From JAQBYK01 sp964499425 (GTDB lineage Bacteria; Patescibacteriota; Gracilibacteria; UBA1369; LOWO2-01-FULL-3), in the NCBI GenBank assembly GCA_964499425.1, contig CAZCLD010000004.1, positions 1-48,150 on the forward strand: a DNA stretch of 48,150 bases, read 5' to 3'. The notes below the pieces were generated by a model. The model was not told the DNA's origin. It saw only the letters and a list, made by a program, of their open reading frames with translations, and made no database searches. Below are positions 14,409 through 23,161 of the stretch, piece after piece (the first letter of the stretch is position 1; each line of letters starts with the position of its first letter). The translations under genes and the position numbers were made by a program.

Positions 14409-15807
14409 CCCATACATCTTCCGGGCATATGATATTAGGGGAATTGCTCAGGCCACACCAAAAAGCCCTGCCGACCTCACCCCGGAAACAATTTACCTCA
14501 TCGGCAAGGCTGCTGGCAGCTATCTTCAAACGAAATACGGAGCAAAAAATATCGTTGTCGGAGCTGATTGTCGCCTCACTAGCAAAGAGCTTCAAGATGC
14601 CTACATAAAGGGACTAAGCGAAACTGGCCTTAACGTAACAAATATAGGCCTAGCCATTTCACCATTAATCTACTGGGCAGTTTGTGCTCTAGGCTATGAC
14701 GCCGGGACAAATATAACCGCAAGCCACAATCCCAAAGAATACAACGGCCTAAAAATTGTTAGTAAAAACGCTCATTCCGTCTGTGGAGATGAGCTTCAAG
14801 AAATCCTAAAATTGATCACCGAAGAAAAATTCATAAAAGCACAAATCCCAGGTACAATCGAAGAAAAGAACATCATCCCCCAATACCTCGACGACCTGAC
14901 AAAACGCGTCAAAGTAACTCGCAAACTAAAAATTGTAGTTGATGCCGGAAACGGCACGGCAGGCATCTTTGCCCCGGAGTTCCTACGTAAAATCGGATGT
15001 GAAGTAATCGAGCTCTACTGCAACCTAGACGGCAATTTCCCAAATCACGAAGCCAATCCAGAAGAGCTGGCCAACATGCAAGATCTCATCAAGGCAGTCT
15101 TGGATAATCAGGCAGATCTCGGCATCGGGTTTGACGGAGATGGAGACCGCGTCGGAGTAGTAAATGAAAAAGGCGAGCTCTATTCTTCAGACTATATTCT
15201 CCTCATGTTCGTGCGAGATCTAGTTACACGCATAAAAAATCCTCAGATAGTCTTTGACGTAAAAACTTCACAAGTTGTCATCGAAGACATCAAGCTCCAC
15301 GAAGCCATCCCCGTGATGTGCAAAACAGGGCACAGTTTTATCGAAAACAAGATGAAAGAAATCGGGTCACCATTAGCCGGCGAAGTTTCTGGACATCTAT
15401 TCTTCGGAGAAAACTATTATGGATTCGACGATGCACTGCTAGCCGCTGGTAAAGTGGTAGAAATTCTCTCAGCAGAAACACATCCTATGTCTCAAATGTT
15501 CAATAGCCTCCCAAAAGTTTTTACAACTCCGGAGTTCAAAGCACACTGCCCCGATGACAAGAAGTTTCAAATTGTAGAAAATCTGGTTAAACACTTCAGC
15601 GAAATCTATCCACACATCGTTATCGATGGCATCCGAGTAAACTTTGACGAGACCTCCTGGGGAGCAGTTCGCGCATCTAACACCAGCCCAAACCTAACTC
15701 TCCGCTTTGAAGCTCAAACCGAAGAAAGGCTCAAAGAGATTCAGGCCATAATGGTAGAAGAATTGAAAAAATACCCAGAAGTCAGTTTAGACTGGTACAA
15801 AGTCTAA
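14398..15807 (+). CDS. Phosphomannomutase/phosphoglucomutase
   Basis: The 469-residue enzyme belongs to the alpha-D-phosphohexomutases. Domain 1 has the phospho-serine loop NITASHNPKEYNG with catalytic Ser109, domain 2 the metal loop FDGDGDRVG, domain 3 the sugar-specificity loop GEVSGHLFF and domain 4 the phosphate loop RASNTSPNLTLRFE. It interconverts hexose 6- and 1-phosphates, feeding nucleotide sugars for the envelope. Mannose and glucose specificity cannot be separated here. Its start lies inside the end of nadM, and it ends in a 4-bp overlap with the stop of the converging surface-protein gene. Confidence 0.92.
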   Translation: MPINPYIFRAYDIRGIAQATPKSPADLTPETIYLIGKAAGSYLQTKYGAKNIVVGADCRLTSKELQDAYIKGLSETGLNVTNIGLAISPLIYWAVCALGYDAGTNITASHNPKEYNGLKIVSKNAHSVCGDELQEILKLITEEKFIKAQIPGTIEEKNIIPQYLDDLTKRVKVTRKLKIVVDAGNGTAGIFAPEFLRKIGCEVIELYCNLDGNFPNHEANPEELANMQDLIKAVLDNQADLGIGFDGDGDRVGVVNEKGELYSSDYILLMFVRDLVTRIKNPQIVFDVKTSQVVIEDIKLHEAIPVMCKTGHSFIENKMKEIGSPLAGEVSGHLFFGENYYGFDDALLAAGKVVEILSAETHPMSQMFNSLPKVFTTPEFKAHCPDDKKFQIVENLVKHFSEIYPHIVIDGIRVNFDETSWGAVRASNTSPNLTLRFEAQTEERLKEIQAIMVEELKKYPEVSLDWYKV

Positions 15808-18800
15808 AAACCTCCAATATTTTGAACACCCGCCTTGGAGAACACAAACGATTCTTGAGATGGTGCAACATAGAAAACATAAACTGGGTCAAAATCCGTA
15901 CCAGTTTGAGGTGCATTATCAAGACCCTGAGACAAAAATTCCACATCACTAGGTGAGACCAAATCTCCACCCTGACCATTTCCCTCGTATTTCGAGAACG
16001 GATCAATCCCATTACATGCATACTCCTGATCAGCAGGCCCAGTATCAAAGCAAGGCACCCTATCACCACAAACCGTTTCACCATTAGAGATAGCTAGGCT
16101 TTGAGCAGGACTAAGTCCCGTCCCACACTTCTGATCTATCGGCAAACCGTTATCAGCAATTTCCAGCTTCAATCTAAATAACCTCAAATAATTCAGGTCA
16201 TACTCCTGTGCACGAGTTCTATCATCTAAACTCGCAGGAAGATTAACGACCTCTCCTCCCCCCAAAACAAGATAATCTTTAGGATCCTGTCCCTTGTCAA
16301 GATCTGCACCACCAATAGTATTTTCAGAATAAATCGCTCCCTCAATGAAAAGCTGACAACCCAGTGAATTCGCTCTCGCTTTTGGATTTGCCCAAACTGG
16401 AAGACCACTCTCATCAATCGCTCCACCAACAGAATCATAAGAGAATAGCGATCCATCGGCAACAATGGTGGCCTGAATATTATTCACCATCTTATTAGGG
16501 TCATTACACGAAGCTATGTAAACATTTCCCTTCTCATATTCATCATCCTTAAAAGCAATCAGGGATAACTTGTGATGATTAACTGGGCCGTTATAACTAT
16601 CCCCATCAATATAAATATCACCACCATCTACCACGATGATCCATTGATAAGTATAGCCATATTCCAAATCAATCGTTACATCACTCCCCTTAAAATACAT
16701 AACAATCTCTTCACCTACTTTGAATAACTGATAATGATCAGCTTCATCACAACCTTCAACTGTATAATGAGTACTATCTCCAAGCCCTGTAATAACACAT
16801 TGCCCCCCGGTTAGAGTATCAAGATTATCAATATTCCTAACTATATTTTCATCAATGATATCCCTAACCCTGCCAGCAACTCCACTGCCCGAGCTCTGAA
16901 TACGATCACCATATTTCACGCCTTTAAGCGCTTGCCCCGAGATATTTCCATGAACAACAATTTCGGGATTAAAGATTTCATCACCCGAAATCCTTGGAAG
17001 TTTATTGTTGTAATACTTAACAGTTCTGGAATTAGAGATATAGCTCACAATCGTATATAAACTCGGTGATTTAGCGAATGCACACGGCAAAACCTCTTCT
17101 TCAGGCTGATCATCTTCACTACCATTGTCACTAGTGCCATCCTCCTCATCTTCTTCTATTTCCATCAAGTCAGCTCTCATCTGCAGGTCAAAAGGTTTAT
17201 TCAGCAAAGTATTAATCAATGTCTCCAATACAGTTTCAGACGCCTGGCTCAAATCTGCACCATCGAAACCACCCAAAAAGTGGAAATTAAACTCAGCATC
17301 TTCGCAACCAACCTCCGCATTAGTATTGTCTTCCGGATAATGTAGGCCAACTTTAACCCTAGCAGTATCAATCACACTCTGCTCCAGCCCACCTAGTATT
17401 TCCGCCCCAATCGACACTTTTTCAGCAACACCTCTGTACACAGCCATCACATCTTGCAAAACTCCAGTAAACAGTGTGTTAATCCCGATAGCAGGTCTAA
17501 AAGACAAGGACATATCAACCTTTCCGTTCGGATAGACAACTCCTTGTTTGAGAAGCTCCGCGTTGTTAGGACCCAGCAATTTATCATAGCTAACATTATC
17601 CAAAATCAACAGATTTGCCTCAGGTTCAGTTAAACCAATGTCATGTATATGCTGAAGGTTATTTACAAGAAGATTTGGATCTGTACTGGTAGTCCAAGAA
17701 AGATTCGCATCATCTGTGGGTGCAAAGGTCCTGACTTTCTCCTTTGAAATATAATGTCCAGGATCACCCGGCACTTGATCAAAGTCGCCAGCTGGATTAC
17801 CAAAAAGCACCAACGGCTTATAAACAACAGCTCCTGCACCCTCGCCCCAGGCACCCTTTTTCTCATTCAAAGAATTACCCACAGTAGCTTTAATCGTCTG
17901 GTCAATTTTGACAGTGTCCTTCCAGTTAACTTTTATGCTCATAAGGAAACTGACCAAGTTTACATCTTGTTGCTGAACTCCAGGCCACTGCCCAGGCACA
18001 AGAGCATTTTGCCCAGTACCATCTCTAACAAACAAATGCACATAATAACCGTCAACGCCGTCCGCAATCCTAATCTCTTCATCACTTCCAGCATCAAACT
18101 CTAGAGTAAGTGGATTTGGCCTCACCTCCACACAAACCCACGGCTTCCCATCACACCAGCCTGGACCCGTAGCAACAATTTGCCCAGGGAGATATGCCCT
18201 CACCCCTTCAAAATTCATCCAAACTCCAGCCTCGGTCCAAGCATATCCATGCAAGAATCCATCAGCATCCATCGTTACTCCATAGGAAAAGGTCCCCGAA
18301 TCCGAATCCTGTGCTTGAAAGGAGCCCTCCGCTTGATACCAAGGCGGAAGACCCATAGAATTCATAAAAACAGCAATTCTTTGTTCCGAAGCAATTCTCG
18401 ACTCAATTGCAGGACTAGTCGACGCCACCAAATTATTCCTAGATGCTTGAGGGCAACTTACTCCCTCCTCAGTTACTTCCTCCTTTTCAAAACTCAAAGT
18501 CACTTCTTGAGTAGTGCTATTCAAAGTAAGGTCATGAGAGCTAAGCGGCTCTGTATCCCCATCACCAAGAATAATAGGCTCTTGTCGTCCACCAACAGGT
18601 CCCCACTCATCACTAACTACAATCGAAGCATTTCCACTAGCATCTATTTTTGAAAGAGCCACCGACAAGGTTTCCTCATTAACATCATCGCCTTCCCTCA
18701 TAATCACATCTCTCGATTCCCCAACGTTAACTATCACTGTATGGGATTCTGTGATTACCCCCGGTTCTTCCAAAATCCTAAATCGCCCTAATGGCGGATT

Positions 18801-21215
18801 ATAGAAGGGTTGAAGATCATCAACATACAAATAATAACCACCACGATCAATGTTTGTATGATTATCCACCAACATGACTTCCCCATTTACCTGAATTCTC
18901 ACGCTAGCATCATCAGGTGCACCATATACCCCCAAAACTGTAACCTCTAGCTCCTCCCCGTATCCACTAACAGTAGCTGTATCAGAAGCATTTATAGTTG
19001 TTACTAGCGGCGCCCATTTCTCAGCAAGAGTCACCGTAGCAGTCTGAGTAATTCCATTTACGGTTGCTTCTACATCCCCAAAGCCCAGCTTCTCTCCTTC
19101 ATTTGCAGAAACAGAATGGGTAGAGAACGGATTTATATTTGTCGTCGTTACAATAATTCTCGGATCAGGATTCTCAGGATGATGCTCTATTGAAACCTCG
19201 TACTGGCTATCACCTAACGACACAAAAGCCGCACCAGGCAAATCAGTAGTTACCGGCCCATCCGTAAAGATTTCCGTAACATCATCAGTTGGCACACAGG
19301 CCTCCTCGGCAGTAACAAACACATTTGCAGTTTCAGTCTCGTTCCCCCAGCCCAAAGTAAGGGTCACATTGTAAGTGCCCGCATCCTGGAATTGATGCAT
19401 AGGGGTATGCTGAGACGAATTTTGAGTGCCATCATCAAAGTCCCCATCCACACTATCAGCTCCCTCTGTTGAACCAGCAGTAGTACAGGTAACATTCAAA
19501 GGTGCTGACCCTTGTGCAGGTGTACAAGTGGCGTTCGCACTGTAGTCAATTTCCACCACTGGCGCCCTTTCTAATACCTGTGTAGATGCACTGTCGGAGT
19601 AATTTCCCCAATACAAAGTCGCAGTCACATTATGAGTAACTGGCGAATTGGGGGTCGCGCTATTAAATTGATGCATAGGCTCAAAATTGCTGGAATTAGC
19701 AGAGCCATCGCCAAAATCCCAAACAACACTGTCTGCACCAGCAGTTGACCCAACTGTAGTACAGGTCACATTTAGTGGAGAGCCCCCTGCTGAGGGATTA
19801 CAACTTATCACCGCATTATAGGCAACTTCTTCTTCCTCCTCTTCTTCTTCACAACCACCTGTGCTTACAGGTGCCCCAGGCGCAATGACACTATATGAAA
19901 TTTTTTGAATCACTTCATTTACAGTCAAATTTACTTCACTGAAAGTCTTTGTTTCATCAACACTTACACTATATTCTGGCCCACTCACATTAGATGTCCT
20001 CTTTACTTCAATAACAGAATCATGAGAATTATTAATAGATGAAACTGTAACCGTGTAACCGACATTATTTAACGAGTATTCGCCACTTTCTCCTTCGGGC
20101 AACTGATGTGGCCCTGAGCTAACAGCCTCTGGACTAGTATCCTTTAGCCTAAATTTCATGGAACTTCCTGGAACAATTTCTGTAGGCTCCAAAACAATGC
20201 CACCAAACAAGTTAGAAGAAAATCCAACTGCTGCCGTTATCGCAAGGCCATTTACATGCGCCGTTACTGTGGGCCCGTAGTTCATCGCACCCAACTCAAC
20301 TAGGTAATCTGATCCCTGAAAATCAACAGTAGTCTCACCTCCATTCCTCACGATTTTTTCCTCTGAGTAAACAGGTGCTGGATAAGCCTCTTCAAGCGTA
20401 AAAGAAACTGTTTGCGGTAAATCATCCACAATCAAAATCCCTTCGCCGGAAAACAACATATCGTTAACATCATTTACAGTTTGGGTAACCCCCTTAAAAG
20501 TAACATTCATCAATTCAGCAGGAAAAGAGGGGCTTAAATTCGCAATAACACTGTATTCCGTATTTCCAATTGTTGTGCTGTAAGCTTCCCCCATGCCTTT
20601 AGTAACTGGTCCTACAGTTTCATTCTCTCCCGGGACCATCATGGATATACAAACTTCTGCTTCTTCTTCCTCTTCTCCTTCTCCCCTAAACTGTATCCAT
20701 CCAAAAGAAGGGCTCCAAGCATGACCAAAAAGATCTCGTTCCCCCGAGCTATCCTCAGCTCCTATATAAACACCATAATCAATTGAGCCACAAGCCAAGC
20801 CATCACCTTGCCCAGCATCATTTACTCCACTTTCACAATTATAAGATATAAACCCAAGATTATCATTCCAGGAATATCCTTTTACTGAGTAATCGTAGTA
20901 TTCATTGGCTTCTATGGCCCCATCAGAGTCTCCATCATAACCACCAGAATCTCCGTTAATACAGGCAGCATGCTCCCTGCTAGCCGGCACCAATTCCCCG
21001 CTTCCACCAATTATAGATAGGTCTGCAGATCCATTGTCCTGCTCTGTAGGCCCTGGGTGAGAATCAAAATAGTTCTGACCAGCATTTGGATTCGAAAGCA
21101 CACTTGTACCTGTAATCCTACCCGTACAAAAAGTATCTCCCTCCGCAAAAGCAGCCGGTGCCACCGCCAAAGAAAAGGCGGCAAAGAGTAAGAATATTTT
21201 TCGGTTCAAAAACAT
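15804..21215 (-). CDS. Giant secreted PKD-domain surface protein
   Basis: The 1803-residue protein has a clear signal peptide (MFLNRKIFLLFAAFSLAVAPAAFA, cut after about residue 24). Near the N-terminus come aromatic motifs GYSWNDNLGFISYNC and GHAWSPSFGWIQF; a related GYAWTEAGVWMNF recurs near the middle. I infer that these mark a small repeated fold seen in surface proteins of Candidate Phyla bacteria. Two adjacent PKD domains follow (about residues 470-640: VVWDFGDGSANSS and a variant VDGDFDDGTQNSS), set off by Glu-rich linkers. Repeated units of about 90 residues with Val/Thr-rich strands and Asn/Ser-rich loops fill much of the first half, while the last 600 residues hold unrecognised, partly beta-rich sequence. 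No sortase motif or C-terminal membrane anchor is obvious. It is likely a cell-surface or fibre protein for contact with a host or surface. Confidence 0.85.
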   Translation of the reverse strand: MFLNRKIFLLFAAFSLAVAPAAFAEGDTFCTGRITGTSVLSNPNAGQNYFDSHPGPTEQDNGSADLSIIGGSGELVPASREHAACINGDSGGYDGDSDGAIEANEYYDYSVKGYSWNDNLGFISYNCESGVNDAGQGDGLACGSIDYGVYIGAEDSSGERDLFGHAWSPSFGWIQFRGEGEEEEEAEVCISMMVPGENETVGPVTKGMGEAYSTTIGNTEYSVIANLSPSFPAELMNVTFKGVTQTVNDVNDMLFSGEGILIVDDLPQTVSFTLEEAYPAPVYSEEKIVRNGGETTVDFQGSDYLVELGAMNYGPTVTAHVNGLAITAAVGFSSNLFGGIVLEPTEIVPGSSMKFRLKDTSPEAVSSGPHQLPEGESGEYSLNNVGYTVTVSSINNSHDSVIEVKRTSNVSGPEYSVSVDETKTFSEVNLTVNEVIQKISYSVIAPGAPVSTGGCEEEEEEEEVAYNAVISCNPSAGGSPLNVTCTTVGSTAGADSVVWDFGDGSANSSNFEPMHQFNSATPNSPVTHNVTATLYWGNYSDSASTQVLERAPVVEIDYSANATCTPAQGSAPLNVTCTTAGSTEGADSVDGDFDDGTQNSSQHTPMHQFQDAGTYNVTLTLGWGNETETANVFVTAEEACVPTDDVTEIFTDGPVTTDLPGAAFVSLGDSQYEVSIEHHPENPDPRIIVTTTNINPFSTHSVSANEGEKLGFGDVEATVNGITQTATVTLAEKWAPLVTTINASDTATVSGYGEELEVTVLGVYGAPDDASVRIQVNGEVMLVDNHTNIDRGGYYLYVDDLQPFYNPPLGRFRILEEPGVITESHTVIVNVGESRDVIMREGDDVNEETLSVALSKIDASGNASIVVSDEWGPVGGRQEPIILGDGDTEPLSSHDLTLNSTTQEVTLSFEKEEVTEEGVSCPQASRNNLVASTSPAIESRIASEQRIAVFMNSMGLPPWYQAEGSFQAQDSDSGTFSYGVTMDADGFLHGYAWTEAGVWMNFEGVRAYLPGQIVATGPGWCDGKPWVCVEVRPNPLTLEFDAGSDEEIRIADGVDGYYVHLFVRDGTGQNALVPGQWPGVQQQDVNLVSFLMSIKVNWKDTVKIDQTIKATVGNSLNEKKGAWGEGAGAVVYKPLVLFGNPAGDFDQVPGDPGHYISKEKVRTFAPTDDANLSWTTSTDPNLLVNNLQHIHDIGLTEPEANLLILDNVSYDKLLGPNNAELLKQGVVYPNGKVDMSLSFRPAIGINTLFTGVLQDVMAVYRGVAEKVSIGAEILGGLEQSVIDTARVKVGLHYPEDNTNAEVGCEDAEFNFHFLGGFDGADLSQASETVLETLINTLLNKPFDLQMRADLMEIEEDEEDGTSDNGSEDDQPEEEVLPCAFAKSPSLYTIVSYISNSRTVKYYNNKLPRISGDEIFNPEIVVHGNISGQALKGVKYGDRIQSSGSGVAGRVRDIIDENIVRNIDNLDTLTGGQCVITGLGDSTHYTVEGCDEADHYQLFKVGEEIVMYFKGSDVTIDLEYGYTYQWIIVVDGGDIYIDGDSYNGPVNHHKLSLIAFKDDEYEKGNVYIASCNDPNKMVNNIQATIVADGSLFSYDSVGGAIDESGLPVWANPKARANSLGCQLFIEGAIYSENTIGGADLDKGQDPKDYLVLGGGEVVNLPASLDDRTRAQEYDLNYLRLFRLKLEIADNGLPIDQKCGTGLSPAQSLAISNGETVCGDRVPCFDTGPADQEYACNGIDPFSKYEGNGQGGDLVSPSDVEFLSQGLDNAPQTGTDFDPVYVFYVAPSQESFVFSKAGVQNIGGF

Positions 21216-21241
21216 GCTCTTTTGTGTTTTTATTTCCCAAT

Positions 21242-21271
21242 ATTATAGCACAAAAAAGCTCAAACCGCCAA
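21242..21271 (-). promoter_or_regulatory. Promoter of the giant surface-protein gene
   Basis: On the - strand: TTGGCG (21271-21266), 18-nt spacer and TATAAT (21247-21242), preceded by TGC, an extended -10. The leader to the ATG at 21215 is about 20 nt with no Shine-Dalgarno sequence. The surface gene therefore need not depend on read-through from the kinase genes. Confidence 0.6.
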
Positions 21272-21281
21272 CCGGCATAAC

Positions 21282-21809
21282 CTATTCTCCCCTCTCGTCG
21301 CCCTCTTGTTTTTTCAGCTTATCAAGCGCCACAAAAAAGAGGTTATTCATAGAGGGATCAATCCAAAAATCGCTCGCACTCAGATCATCCGTATAGACAC
21401 CCCTACCCTTTTCTCTCTCAAAAATCTGTTCAGGAGAGAGGACGATGTCTGTTGGCGAAGCCTCCACACCATCTTCAGAGACTCTTTCTCTCTCAATAAT
21501 CCGGCGCCCCATAAGAGTAGCCAAATTCACATATCCAGCAGGTGGCAAATTCACTACCATTTGAGGTGGCTTAGCATCTTTTGGCGTTGCCATCGTATCA
21601 ATAATACTAATTCCAGCATCATTTAGGATCTGTGCAAATTCTTTTCGATTAGCCCTAAGATCATCTATTAATTCTTGGCTTTCTGCTACTAGGATTCCTC
21701 CCCCTACAAAAAGCTCAGATAATGGACCATAAATCTTATAACCATCACCTTCATACAAAACAGACATGGTGAGTTCATCACCTTTGGAAAATAATATATC
21801 TGCATTCAT
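21282..21809 (-). CDS. Hypothetical protein coupled to the kinase-like gene
   Basis: I start this 175-residue protein at the ATG at 21809, one base after the TAG of the upstream gene, with a GGAG ribosome-binding site inside the end of that gene. This is one of few clear Shine-Dalgarno sequences in the window. The frame extends 13 codons further but only into the upstream gene. The N-terminal half alternates beta strands (ELTMSVLYEGDGYKIYGPLS) with helix; the C-terminal part is acidic. No domain is recognised. The tight coupling suggests it works with, or is a substrate of, the kinase-like protein. Confidence 0.7.
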   Translation of the reverse strand: MNADILFSKGDELTMSVLYEGDGYKIYGPLSELFVGGGILVAESQELIDDLRANRKEFAQILNDAGISIIDTMATPKDAKPPQMVVNLPPAGYVNLATLMGRRIIERERVSEDGVEASPTDIVLSPEQIFEREKGRGVYTDDLSASDFWIDPSMNNLFFVALDKLKKQEGDERGE

Positions 21810-21810
21810 T

Positions 21811-23082
21811 CTACTCTCCATAATCGCCAGATGGGTTAATATTTTCAATCAACTGCCTAAGCCTATTCAGAGCAATTGCGGGATCACCATGCATATCCTC
21901 TATTAATCTCCTAAAATACTCTTTACTCGCTTCTGTTGTACCATATTGTTCATACTCCAGCAGAGCTGCCATATTAGCATAAAACAGGATTTTGTCCAGG
22001 TCCGTAGTCCAAAGAGCCCTTTTTAGCTCTTCAGCTATAACTTCGTCGTTAACCAATTGATTGACAAAATCCCTGGCCTCAACAACCGCCGGATCAAGTG
22101 AATCCAAAATATCTTGAACTGTGCTTTTTTGCCTCGAAACCATCCTGTCAATTACTCTATTCATTCTTCTGTATTCTTGCCCCAACCTTGCCTCCCTTTC
22201 TTCATCTAGTTGTTCCCTGGTTTTGTCGACAAAAGGCTCTAAAAAAGCCAGAAGGCCTTCGTCCCTGCTAAAAGACAAATTCGTCCCAAACTTAAATTCT
22301 TCATAAGGATCGTCCTCACTCTTTTTAGGATCATATTTAGAATACCCAAAATCTATTATCCAAATGCTGTCATCTGTCAACATTACATTACTCGGGTGCA
22401 AATCACGATGATAAAATCCAGCTCTATTCAAAATCCGGACACTATTTTCCATTGCCTCAAAAAACTCTGGTTTAATAAATTTGTTACCCCTTAGCCGTCT
22501 TAGCAGGGCCTTCACCTGATCAATCTGAGATAATTTAGGATTTATATTGAATATCCTAAGAACATACTCGCCCAATTCGTCCCCCATCGACAATAATACA
22601 TCTTTCCTACATCCAAGCTCACTTTCCTCGTGTGCATTTACAATCTCCTCAAGTACCAACCTCCACAAGGTTTTACCCCTAATAAATTCCATCAGAAGAA
22701 GCTTCTTGTCCCCATCATCCAAGGACAGAAACGGCACTGGGATCTTTGCAACGTTAACACCCTGTTCCCTAAATTTTTCAAGAATCTTATACGCCTCCTG
22801 GTGCCTATCGAACTCGCTGAGGATTCCATCACTAAACGCAGATCTTTCAGTGCTTCTCTCCACCTTTTTCAAACACAAATTCTGAAGAGAACCAGCCTCG
22901 AACAACAATATATCTGCCTCTGATCCTTGCCCCACAACAAGACTCCTTTCAAGAAATTCTCGCAACGTTTGGGAATCTCTAAAATCACCGATCTCTGATA
23001 CCTGAGGAATATCAATGTCCATCTCAGCTAAATCCAAGTCCGCAAGAATGCTTGCAATATTATTAGGGCCCAATTCAGCCAT
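21811..23082 (-). CDS. Protein kinase-fold / phosphotransferase-like protein
   Basis: From the ATG at 23082 the product has 423 residues. Kinase-fold landmarks are in order: a glycine-rich-like GQGSEADI, CLKK with the candidate ATP lysine, a hinge-like LLMEFIRG, the catalytic loop HRDLHPSNVML (around residue 225) and the metal-binding IIDFGYSKYD. The HRDLHPSN form is shared by aminoglycoside and lipopolysaccharide kinases and by some atypical protein kinases. The C-terminal 150 residues are helical and unrecognised. Substrate unknown. It follows topA after 79 nt and is coupled to the unknown gene below, with the large surface protein next. Confidence 0.8.
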   Translation of the reverse strand: MAELGPNNIASILADLDLAEMDIDIPQVSEIGDFRDSQTLREFLERSLVVGQGSEADILLFEAGSLQNLCLKKVERSTERSAFSDGILSEFDRHQEAYKILEKFREQGVNVAKIPVPFLSLDDGDKKLLLMEFIRGKTLWRLVLEEIVNAHEESELGCRKDVLLSMGDELGEYVLRIFNINPKLSQIDQVKALLRRLRGNKFIKPEFFEAMENSVRILNRAGFYHRDLHPSNVMLTDDSIWIIDFGYSKYDPKKSEDDPYEEFKFGTNLSFSRDEGLLAFLEPFVDKTREQLDEEREARLGQEYRRMNRVIDRMVSRQKSTVQDILDSLDPAVVEARDFVNQLVNDEVIAEELKRALWTTDLDKILFYANMAALLEYEQYGTTEASKEYFRRLIEDMHGDPAIALNRLRQLIENINPSGDYGE

Positions 23083-23161
23083 TTTGTGTTTTAAGTATCT
23101 CAATACTATACCACAAAAAGCCTTGGCTGACAACGCGGCAAAACTAAAACTCAAGTCGTTC

